From Bacteroidota bacterium (GTDB lineage: Bacteria > Bacteroidota > Ignavibacteria > SZUA-365): a DNA stretch of 64,000 bases. Positions 18,943-25,746 of the stretch are shown here, one piece after another (position 1 is the stretch's first letter; each line of letters starts with the position of its first letter). Below the pieces are notes generated by a model that ran no database searches, had not been told where the DNA came from, and worked only from the letters and a program-made list of their open reading frames with translations. The position numbers and the translations under genes are program-made. The stretch covers positions 1 through 64,000 of the forward strand of contig JACZJN010000109.1 in NCBI GenBank assembly GCA_014860565.1, written 5' to 3'.

Positions 18943-19068
18943 CGTGCCCGTGCTCGTTCCCGTTCCCGTTCCCGTGCTCGTGCCCGTGCTCGTGCTCGTG
19001 CCCGTGCTCGTTCCCGTGCTCATGCTCGTGCTCGTGCTCGTTCCCGTGCTCGTACTCGTACTCGATTC
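18943..19068. repeat. Hexanucleotide microsatellite (CGTGCT/CGTTCC-type) upstream of PPIase gene
   Basis: Twenty consecutive 6-base units, all beginning CGT or CAT (CGTGCT, CGTGCC, CGTTCC, CATGCT, CGTACT), run from 18943 to 19062 and end with a degenerate CGATTC. The array stops 22 bases before the PPIase ATG. It lies open in the PPIase frame, encoding Arg-Ala/Arg-Ser repeats, but no signal peptide would then be usable. The bases before it (18820-18870) hold degenerate TAGGA-type low-complexity sequence. Confidence 0.95.
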
Positions 19069-19089
19069 TCTCCTTCGTATATTGTCCGA

Positions 19090-20916
19090 ATGAAGTACCT
19101 GTTATCAGCAGTTCTGTTTTCCCTTCCGCTGCTTGCAGCGGCGCAGGGACTTTCCGACGACGCGGTGCTCGCGTCTGTCGGCAACGAGAAGATCACCGTC
19201 GGCGAATTCCGCGCGCGATTCGCGCTTGGGATATTTCCGTACAAGGATCAGGAACGGCTCACGCCCGTCGTCAAGATCCAGTTTCTGTATTCCCTGATCG
19301 CGGAACGTCTTCTGATGGCCGAGGCGGAGCGCCAGGGGTTTGACGCCGAAGACCGCTTCCGCAGGAACAGGAAGATGGCGGAGGAAATGTTCATGCGCGA
19401 CCGGCTCTACCGAGACAGCGTCCGCGCGCATGTTCGTGTCACCGACGAGGAAATCCATGCGCGATTCGTCGAGGAACAGCAACGCATCCAGTTCGAGTTT
19501 CTTTTCAATACCAGTGAATCCGAAATACAGAATCTCCATCGCCTTTTGCAGAGCGGCATTCCCTTCGATACGCTGCTGGCTGAACAGCAGCGCATGACAT
19601 CGGAGGAGGAACAGTCCGATCTCCATGAATCGGAACTCGATGCTGCGTTCCGATCACGCATTGATGCAATGACACCGGGAACGGTGTCCGCCCCCATTCG
19701 GGGCGGTGACGGCTGGTATATCGTGCGGAAGATGGATTATGGGAACCCCTTCCGCAGCGAGTTCGAGCTGCAGAAACGATCGAAGCGTATCGAAAGTCAA
19801 CTCCGTATGGAGAAGGAAGCGGACGAAACGAAAGCCTTTGTCCGTCGTCTCTGGCAAGGGCGGGAAGCACATTTCGAGGACGAGCCCTACCGTGCTCTCG
19901 GCCAGGCGCTGCTTGTCAACTGCCGCGCACAGGAGCGCGCGGATACGAGCGATATGCTTCTGCCGCAACACCATGTGTTCGATTCGCTCAGATCCATATG
20001 GGCAATGCGTCTCGAACAGCCATTTCTTCGTATTGGGGAATGGACGTTGGGAATCGGCGATGCGCTCGATCGGTTCGAGGCATCGGATCTCCGTCTGCCG
20101 GCGAGTGAGCTGTCAACCTTTCCCCGGTTGTACCTGACACGGATGCATGAGATGGCGGACCGATTTCTCGTCACAATGGAAGCTACCAGACTCGGACTCG
20201 AACAGCATCCCGACGTACGCCGCGACATGGCGATGTGGACCGCGAACGGATTGGCGCAGATGATCCCGGAGCTGCTGTGGGAGCAGTTCATCGCCAGTGA
20301 CGACAGCATATGGAATTACTACGTCTCGCATCCCGCGATTTTCGGTCCACCGGTGGAGGTGAAAATCGTCGAGATTCTCATGCGGGATGAAGCAGCCCTG
20401 TCCGATATCATCGCCCGGTTTCGGAACGGAGAGGATCTGCACGATCTGGCTGAGCAGTATTCCGAGCGGCCCGGTGCCGCGGATCGAAAGGGTGAATTCG
20501 GATATTTCCCCGTATCGGAAAACGGCCTTATTGGACGCACGGCATTCGGCCTGCGCATCGCCGACGCCGCGGGCCCTGTCTCCACACCAGACGGGTTCTC
20601 TTTCTTTCAGCTCGTCGACAAGCGGTACCCCGGCAGTGCCATCTCGGGTTGGGACGCCCTGCGTGATTCCGTTACCGCGGCAGCAAGGCCCGGACTGATG
20701 CAGCGAAAAACGGACGACCTGCTGAAGCGGTTGGCAGCACGCGGAGGCATCAGCGTGGACATGAAGATGCTCGAGGAGATTCCCGTCGCAACGATGCAGA
20801 TGTTCACCATCCGCGCCTTGGGATTCGGCGGACGCATCCCTGCAGTACCAGGCGTCATGCCACTGTACGAGGCCGTTATGGAAGGTATGGGGGAAGGCAC
20901 CGCGGTCGCGCCGTAG
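19090..20916 (+). CDS. Periplasmic parvulin-type peptidyl-prolyl isomerase (SurA/PpiD-like)
   Basis: A 608-residue exported foldase. The ATG at 19090 begins a clear signal peptide (KYLLSAVLFSLPLLAAAQG). An N-terminal SurA-like chaperone region follows (ASVGNEKITVGEFRARF, with a long helical part to ~residue 150), a first degenerate parvulin-like segment (FEFLFNTSESE, GWYIVRKMDYG), another helical region, and a recognisable rotamase domain at ~residues 415-520 (VEVKIVEILMRDEAAL, YSERPGAADRKGEFGYFP, GFSFFQLVDKRYPG). Probably assists outer-membrane barrel folding, consistent with the many barrels encoded nearby. A microsatellite occupies its upstream region. Confidence 0.85.
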   Translation: MKYLLSAVLFSLPLLAAAQGLSDDAVLASVGNEKITVGEFRARFALGIFPYKDQERLTPVVKIQFLYSLIAERLLMAEAERQGFDAEDRFRRNRKMAEEMFMRDRLYRDSVRAHVRVTDEEIHARFVEEQQRIQFEFLFNTSESEIQNLHRLLQSGIPFDTLLAEQQRMTSEEEQSDLHESELDAAFRSRIDAMTPGTVSAPIRGGDGWYIVRKMDYGNPFRSEFELQKRSKRIESQLRMEKEADETKAFVRRLWQGREAHFEDEPYRALGQALLVNCRAQERADTSDMLLPQHHVFDSLRSIWAMRLEQPFLRIGEWTLGIGDALDRFEASDLRLPASELSTFPRLYLTRMHEMADRFLVTMEATRLGLEQHPDVRRDMAMWTANGLAQMIPELLWEQFIASDDSIWNYYVSHPAIFGPPVEVKIVEILMRDEAALSDIIARFRNGEDLHDLAEQYSERPGAADRKGEFGYFPVSENGLIGRTAFGLRIADAAGPVSTPDGFSFFQLVDKRYPGSAISGWDALRDSVTAAARPGLMQRKTDDLLKRLAARGGISVDMKMLEEIPVATMQMFTIRALGFGGRIPAVPGVMPLYEAVMEGMGEGTAVAP

Positions 20917-20933
20917 GGAGGGGGAGAAAATCA

Positions 20934-20961
20934 AAAAAGGAAGCCGCAAAGCTTCCTTTTT
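20934..20961. terminator. Rho-independent terminator (PPIase / tRNA-Pro)
   Basis: AAAAAGGAAGC and GCTTCCTTTTT form an 11-bp stem around a 6-base loop. It lies between the PPIase stop and the 3' end of the opposite-strand tRNA-Pro and is symmetric enough to serve both. Confidence 0.88.
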
Positions 20962-20970
20962 CATTGTTCG

Positions 20971-21044
<74 letters not shown>

Positions 21045-21056
21045 AACAAGAATATA

Positions 21057-21085
21057 AATATAGCGGGAAAATCAGAAAAATGCAA
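21057..21085 (-). promoter_or_regulatory. Candidate promoter of tRNA-Pro
   Basis: On the minus strand TTGCAT and TATATT are separated by 17 bases, and the -10 box ends 12 bases before the tRNA. Spacing fits a short leader. The -35 box is a poor match, so the call is tentative. Confidence 0.4.
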
Positions 21086-21145
21086 TAGTCAAAAGCCGCG
21101 GTGCATGGGTGCACAACGAAAAAATCGGCGGGTTCACTTTGCGAA

Positions 21146-21754
21146 TCAGGGGTAGCCGACTTCGCCCCGCAGCTGCTTGTAGAGCATTTCACGTGCGCGG
21201 AATATGTGCGCCTTCACCGTGCCAAGAGGGAGGTCGAGTTCCCCGGCTATTTCCTCGTAGCTCTTTTCCTCCTGATGACGCATGACGATCACAACGCGGT
21301 ATTTCTCGGGTAAGGCGTCGATAGCGCGCTGGATGGCGATGTTCTGCTGTGTGCGCAGAATTTCACCGTCTGGCGTGTGCGTGTTGTCCGGAATTTCATA
21401 CTGTGGAGAGCTTTCGTCCCCGCCCACCGGACGGTCGATGGAAAAGGTTTTCAGTTTGCGTTTGCGGAGATAGTCGATACAGTTGTTCGTCGCGATCTTG
21501 TAGAGCCAGGTCGAGAAGGCGAATTCATCGTTGAAGGACTCGAGGGAGTTGAAGGCTTTGATAAACGCCTCCTGGGTGAGGTCCTCGACGTCTCCCTGGT
21601 TGCCGACCATGCGCATGATGAGATGCGCTATCGCGTTGTGGTATTTCTTCATGAGGCGTTTGTAGGCCTCTTGCTTACCCGCGATGGCGTCGGCGATGAG
21701 TTCCCTGTCTTCGATGCGCGATTGCTCGCGCCGCTCTTCTGGTGTCTGGTACAT
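21146..21754 (-). CDS. ECF-type RNA polymerase sigma factor
   Basis: A 202-residue sigma-70 family protein of the ECF group. Region 2 spans about residues 35-105 (YHNAIAHLIMRMVGN, DVEDLTQEAFIKAF, FSTWLYKIATNNCIDYLRKR). A linker follows, then region 4 at about residues 135-195 (AIDALPEKYRVVIVMRH, LDLPLGTVKAHIFRARE). No adjacent membrane anti-sigma factor is visible, unlike many ECF loci. It would redirect transcription to a specific promoter set, possibly envelope genes. Transcribed in the same direction as, and downstream of, the electron-transfer cluster, but separated by a possible terminator. Confidence 0.92.
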   Translation of the reverse strand: MYQTPEERREQSRIEDRELIADAIAGKQEAYKRLMKKYHNAIAHLIMRMVGNQGDVEDLTQEAFIKAFNSLESFNDEFAFSTWLYKIATNNCIDYLRKRKLKTFSIDRPVGGDESSPQYEIPDNTHTPDGEILRTQQNIAIQRAIDALPEKYRVVIVMRHQEEKSYEEIAGELDLPLGTVKAHIFRAREMLYKQLRGEVGYP

Positions 21755-21850
21755 ACCACGGATCGTTATACTATCGCCATAATCTATGGCTTATAGGAAT
21801 GAAATCAAATCGACGTATTGTCCGAGAAAGCATGGAACGTCCTTCGCCGT

Positions 21851-21868
21851 AAAACCGCACGGAGCGGT
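21851..21868 (-). terminator. Weak candidate terminator after the cytochrome cluster
   Basis: On the minus strand ACCGC-TCCGT-GCGGT is followed by TTTA, just after the stop of the last NHL gene. The stem is only 5 bp but GC-rich. Confidence 0.35.
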
Positions 21869-21882
21869 CCGGGAACGGACAT

Positions 21883-22956
21883 TCAGGCAGGGTCTTTCTT
21901 CAGAAAACCGTAGACGCTGATTTTGTCGGGACCGTACTGATTTGTCACAAAAATGAGGAAGGAGAGGGGGTAACGACTTCCGACGAACTGCTGGAAATAG
22001 GAGAGCAGGGAAGCGTCAGTAATCACCTTCGCGGGAAGCCACATATCTCCAGGCCCATGATACGGGCCGCCAAATGCGAGGAGGAGCACACCATCCGGAT
22101 CGAAGATCTGCACATTCTCGAATGCGGCGTCGACGACGTAGACGTTGCCGTACATATCCGCCGATACCCCTTTCGGTCGTGTAAACTGTCCGGCCTGCAT
22201 CCCCAGCGAGCCGATGGCGGACAGATAGTCTCCCTGTTGATTAAAGATTTTAATATTCTGATCTCCAATATCACTGACATAGATGCGTGCGTCGTCCACC
22301 CAGATATTGGTTGGTCCGTAGAGGTATCCCCGGGCCGAGGATGAATCCTCCCGGATCGTCATCAGGAGTGACCAATCCTCTTCTGAAAAAACCGAAACGG
22401 AGTGAAGCTCGAGGTCGGCCACATAGATCCTGTCGCCATGCGAGAATACGTCGATGGGCTTACCCTTCCCATCTCCGTAGAGTACACCTGCGAATGACAG
22501 GTCCGTGTTATACGCGACCACCTGCATTCGATCGGTATCCGTGACGTAGAGTCTGCCACTCGCGCCGATAGTACAGTTTACGGGCTTTCGCAGTTCTGCT
22601 TCGCCGCGTGGAGTGAAATATTCGAATGATTCCTCGGCAGGATCGACGATGACAATGCCGGGGAGGCGGAGATCGCAGATGTAAAGTTTTCTGTTGGAAA
22701 CAGTGAGGCCGTAAGGCCGATTGATGCCTTTTGCTTCTTCTGGCCCGAGCAGCGCACTGAGAAAACCGCGTTGCGATCCGAACAGTTCGTGATCGCTGGA
22801 GAAGCTGGTTACATGAACGATACGTGGAGGGTCAGGGGGAATCGGGTACACAGCCGGTTCACGGTCGAGCATGCGCGGCGCAGATGCCGAGCAACCGATG
22901 ACGAGAACGGACAGAAGAAGGAGGACGCCCTGATGGCGCAGCGTGAGAGAAGCCAT
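21883..22956 (-). CDS. NHL-repeat six-bladed beta-propeller lipoprotein
   Basis: A 357-residue exported protein. The ATG at 22956 is chosen because it gives a lipoprotein signal (GVLLLLSVLVIGC, Cys near residue 22); an upstream in-frame ATG at 23013 would place charged residues before it. The body is a series of NHL-type blades: GINRPYGLTVSNRKLYICDL, RKPVNCTIGASGRLYVTD, GPTNIWVDDARIYVSDIG, RPKGVSADMYGNVYVVDAAF. It is the last gene of the cluster, after the tetraheme cytochrome. NHL propellers accompany multiheme cytochromes in known metal reducers and may act as assembly or binding scaffolds; this role is inferred. Confidence 0.82.
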   Translation of the reverse strand: MASLTLRHQGVLLLLSVLVIGCSASAPRMLDREPAVYPIPPDPPRIVHVTSFSSDHELFGSQRGFLSALLGPEEAKGINRPYGLTVSNRKLYICDLRLPGIVIVDPAEESFEYFTPRGEAELRKPVNCTIGASGRLYVTDTDRMQVVAYNTDLSFAGVLYGDGKGKPIDVFSHGDRIYVADLELHSVSVFSEEDWSLLMTIREDSSSARGYLYGPTNIWVDDARIYVSDIGDQNIKIFNQQGDYLSAIGSLGMQAGQFTRPKGVSADMYGNVYVVDAAFENVQIFDPDGVLLLAFGGPYHGPGDMWLPAKVITDASLLSYFQQFVGSRYPLSFLIFVTNQYGPDKISVYGFLKKDPA

Positions 22957-23020
22957 GCTGTTTCTTCGGATCAGTGTGAATGTGAGAACACGCCGCAGTG
23001 GATTGCATTCCAATATAATG

Positions 23021-23052
23021 CGATGGTGCGGCAGTTGTATGCCACACCATCG
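23021..23052 (-). other. Intercistronic hairpin between tetraheme cytochrome and NHL genes
   Basis: CGATGGTG and CACCATCG form an 8-bp stem enclosing a loop that itself contains GGCA/TGCC. No T-run follows, so it looks more like an mRNA-stabilising or processing element than a terminator. Confidence 0.5.
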
Positions 23053-23088
23053 TTCAATACGCAGCAGAATACCGGAAACCAGGGTGCA

Positions 23089-23718
23089 TTACTTATTGTG
23101 GCAAGTGATGCAGAGCGCGCTCGCGGCATTGGATTTTACGAGGAGGCCGCCATGATTTCCGCTGTTGTGAACGTCATGACAGGAGCTGCACTCCAGCTTG
23201 TCGTGCGCTGTTCCAAAAAGCATGTCGTCATCGATATTCCCGGTCGTGCTCAGGCCGGAAAGCGTTGTCGTCGGATCATGAAGCTCACCATCCGCGGTTG
23301 CGAGTGCGGCGGTATAGGAAATCGAAATCGGATGGTCATTGGTGAGATCCGTTCCGAAATTCGTGCCGCCGGTGACGTAGGTGGTACCGCTCGTGCCGCC
23401 ATAGCTGTCAAGGGCCACGCTGCCATCATGACAACTCAGACACAGTTTGGATACGCCGGTCGGCTGGCCCATCGTTGCGTTCATCGTTCCACTGCTGTAG
23501 AGCGTGAACGTGCTTGATGTCGCCGCGTGATTCCACAACGGTGCATCGGACAGGGTTGTGCTCCCGTTATGCGGAGTATGACACGGAAGGCAGATTTCGC
23601 CACTGGTGTTCCACGTCAAGCTGTGGAAATCGTGGGCACTGCCAGTCAGCTGCGCATTTGCCGTGAAGGCCAGAAGCACAAAGACCACGGTAAGAAAGGA
23701 CAGAGAACGTATTTTCAT
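23089..23718 (-). CDS. Tetraheme c-type cytochrome, OmcE-like layout
   Basis: A 209-residue exported cytochrome. Signal peptide MKIRSLSFLTVVFVLLAFTA is cut near NAQ, and AGGAGT lies just before the ATG at 23718. Four CXXCH heme sites occur at about residues 43 (CLPCH), 93 (CLSCH), 177 (CSSCH) and 203 (CITCH). The order CHTPHN, PLWN, YSSG, LCLSCHDGS, NDHPISISY, CSSCHDVHN, LCITCH is the doubled-CXXCH arrangement, and the small size with four hemes recalls the filament-forming OmcE family. It shares this module with the N-terminal part of the decaheme protein at 30482-32380. Likely periplasmic or extracellular electron carrier; polymerisation is a hypothesis. Confidence 0.9.
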   Translation of the reverse strand: MKIRSLSFLTVVFVLLAFTANAQLTGSAHDFHSLTWNTSGEICLPCHTPHNGSTTLSDAPLWNHAATSSTFTLYSSGTMNATMGQPTGVSKLCLSCHDGSVALDSYGGTSGTTYVTGGTNFGTDLTNDHPISISYTAALATADGELHDPTTTLSGLSTTGNIDDDMLFGTAHDKLECSSCHDVHNSGNHGGLLVKSNAASALCITCHNK

Positions 23719-23791
23719 GAGTACTCCTGGTATTTGGGGATTGGGGTGATAGTACTTCGATATCTTCGTTCGCAGTTGCTGATTCGTCTGT

Positions 23792-24181
23792 TCATGTGTC
23801 GTGGGCCTCGGTGAGCAGAGACGGCTGCAGTCCGGCCACATCGGCTATTAACTCGCTCAATTCAATCGGCTTTTCAAGCAGCATATCCACATTGAGAAGT
23901 CGCGCACGATCATGGATATTTTGCGTGAGGTGGGCGGAGATGAGGAACGCACGCATGTCGGATCTGATTTCTCTCGCCCTGGCGATCAGTTTCAGCCCGT
24001 CCATTTCCGGCATTCTGAAATCGGTAATTAAAAGATCGCATGTGTGACGCTTCAAATAGTTCAGTGCAGTTTCTGGCGTGTGGAAACCGCGCGCAACGTA
24101 ACCGGCGTCAGATAAGGCGGCCACGAGGGAATTGCAAAACAGCATTTCGTCGTCGACAATGATAACGGTGAAGAGGGACAT
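23792..24181 (-). CDS. Single-domain response regulator (receiver only)
   Basis: A 129-residue CheY-like receiver. Acidic pocket VDDE at residues 9-12, phosphoacceptor Asp54 in LLITDFRMPEMDG, conserved Ser/Thr region FLISAH and Lys104 in EKPIE. No output domain is present, so it probably acts as a phosphate shuttle or sink, or by protein contact. The start at 24181 is favoured over 24214 because a sigma-54-like element at 24220-24234 would place the transcript start at about 24208. It lies between the NtrC-type regulator and the tetraheme cytochrome, suggesting it belongs to the same signalling circuit. Confidence 0.85.
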   Translation of the reverse strand: MSLFTVIIVDDEMLFCNSLVAALSDAGYVARGFHTPETALNYLKRHTCDLLITDFRMPEMDGLKLIARAREIRSDMRAFLISAHLTQNIHDRARLLNVDMLLEKPIELSELIADVAGLQPSLLTEAHDT

Positions 24182-24219
24182 GCAGTGCTCGAGTATTCTT
24201 TTCTGGTATGACATACACT

Positions 24220-24234
24220 TCAACAATCGTGCCA
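24220..24234 (-). promoter_or_regulatory. Weak sigma-54-like promoter upstream of receiver gene
   Basis: Minus strand TGGCACGATTGTTGA matches the -24 box perfectly and has the correct 10-base spacing, but the -12 dinucleotide is GA instead of GC. It predicts a ~27-base leader for the receiver gene. Confidence 0.45.
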
Positions 24235-24372
24235 CGAGCACTGTCTTTTGCACATGCCTCAAACCATGGAAAATCACGTTCAAGGGCAGGATAAAAACGG
24301 ATATACGTGAGAGGGGTGGGTGATGAGGCGCAATTGTGATTCAAGCCGGGGGAAATGCCCCAGGTCTCGGTT

Positions 24373-25746
24373 TCACGAGCCCGAAATTCTCCATTTCTTC
24401 ATCCGATACCGAAGTGTGTCCCGTGATATTTTCAAGATTCTCGCTGCCTCGGACTGATTGTTGCCGGCACGTTCCAGAGCGGTCATGATGGCTCCTTTTT
24501 CCATATCCTCAAGCGATTCATCCTGTATCGTCTGGGTATCTATCCCGCTGTGATCAGGAGGATGAACATTGCTCTGGCGCACGTGTTCAATCGACGATAT
24601 ATCAATGATATCGCCGTCCTGCAGCAGGACCGCCCGCTCCAGCACGTTGCGCAGTTCGCGGACGTTCCCGGGCCAATCATGGTGCATGAAGAGCCGTCTG
24701 GTCCCTTCTGAAATCCCCTTGAATTGCTTGTTAAACACACCGTTAAATTCCTCGAGAAACATATCTGCAAGCAGGAGGGCATCCCTGCCCCGATCTCTGA
24801 GAGGGGGGACGTGAATCATGCCAACGTTGAGTCGATAGAAAAGGTCCTCCCTGAATTTCCCTTCTGCCGCCAGCTGTTGCAGCGGCTTGTTTGTGGCCGC
24901 GATAAAGCGGACGTCCACAGTGATTTCATGGCTGCCCCCGATGCGGAGAAAACTGCGATTTTCGAGGACGCGCAGGAGCGCCGCCTGGATCGAAGGAGAG
25001 ATGTTGCCTATCTCATCGAGAAAAACGGTCCCTTTATCCGCGAGTTCGAACACCCCTTTTCGCTGTGCGCGCGCATCCGTGAACGCGCCTTTTTCATGGC
25101 CGAATAATTCACTTTCCATCAGCGACTCTGGGATTGCTCCGCAGTTGATGGTCAGCATGTTTTCCGTTGCACGGGGGCTGAGCTGATGTATTGCACGCGC
25201 AACCAGTTCCTTTCCTGTTCCGCTTTCACCAATAATGAGCGCTGTTGTTGTGCCGGATTGTGCAATCCGGGACACCTGATCAAAGACGGCTCGGATTGCC
25301 GGATGTTGCCCCATCATGCCGTGAAAGCTGCGCTCGGTCACGTCTCTGTGTGTGATATACTCGACTTGTCGGCGGAATCGTGTCACGTTGAGCGTGCGCT
25401 CAATAATGACCTCCAATTCATCGAGATTCAACGGTTTGGTCACATAGTCGAACGCACCGAGTTTCATGGCCCGCACTGCGATATCCGAGCGGTCAACAGC
25501 AGTGACCATGATCACTGCGATGTGCGGCATTGAGTGCGAAAGTTGAGCAAGAAAATCCACCCCGGCGCCGTCCTCGAGAATCTGATCGAGGAGAATCAGA
25601 TCCGGTTCGAGTTCCTGAAGCACCGTGTCCGCAGCTGCAAGAGAGTCGGCCTGTTCCACCTGGAAACCCAGCTGCGTAAGGTGGGACGCGATGCTCCAAC
25701 GGAGCAGCTTTTCGTCATCCACAATGAGAATGCGTTCAGCTCTCAT
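24373..25746 (-). CDS. Sigma-54-dependent response regulator (NtrC family)
   Basis: A 457-residue activator with three domains. Receiver (residues 1-120: VDDE, Asp54 in LILLDQILEDG, Lys104). AAA+ sigma-54 interaction domain with Walker A GESGTGKE at 173-180, the sigma-54 contact loop GAFTDA at 220-225 (consensus GAFTGA) and Walker B VFLDEIG. C-terminal Fis-type HTH (NQSEAARILKISRDTLRYRM). It overlaps the kinase gene by 11 bp, marking a cognate pair. It is predicted to switch on the sigma-54-type promoters found upstream of the octaheme and barrel genes in this cluster. Confidence 0.94.
   Translation of the reverse strand: MRAERILIVDDEKLLRWSIASHLTQLGFQVEQADSLAAADTVLQELEPDLILLDQILEDGAGVDFLAQLSHSMPHIAVIMVTAVDRSDIAVRAMKLGAFDYVTKPLNLDELEVIIERTLNVTRFRRQVEYITHRDVTERSFHGMMGQHPAIRAVFDQVSRIAQSGTTTALIIGESGTGKELVARAIHQLSPRATENMLTINCGAIPESLMESELFGHEKGAFTDARAQRKGVFELADKGTVFLDEIGNISPSIQAALLRVLENRSFLRIGGSHEITVDVRFIAATNKPLQQLAAEGKFREDLFYRLNVGMIHVPPLRDRGRDALLLADMFLEEFNGVFNKQFKGISEGTRRLFMHHDWPGNVRELRNVLERAVLLQDGDIIDISSIEHVRQSNVHPPDHSGIDTQTIQDESLEDMEKGAIMTALERAGNNQSEAARILKISRDTLRYRMKKWRISGS

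Noticed and set aside
18943-19068. CRISPR array
   Set aside because: Units are contiguous 6-mers with no spacers, and no cas genes are present.
18889-19089. N-terminal extension of the PPIase with Arg-Ala/Arg-Ser repeats
   Set aside because: It is the microsatellite read in an open frame; it would place the obvious signal peptide ~67 residues inside the protein.
23025-23041. TGGCAT...CTGC as a sigma-54 promoter before the last NHL gene
   Set aside because: GG to GC spacing is 9 bases, not 10, and the sequence belongs to the intercistronic hairpin.
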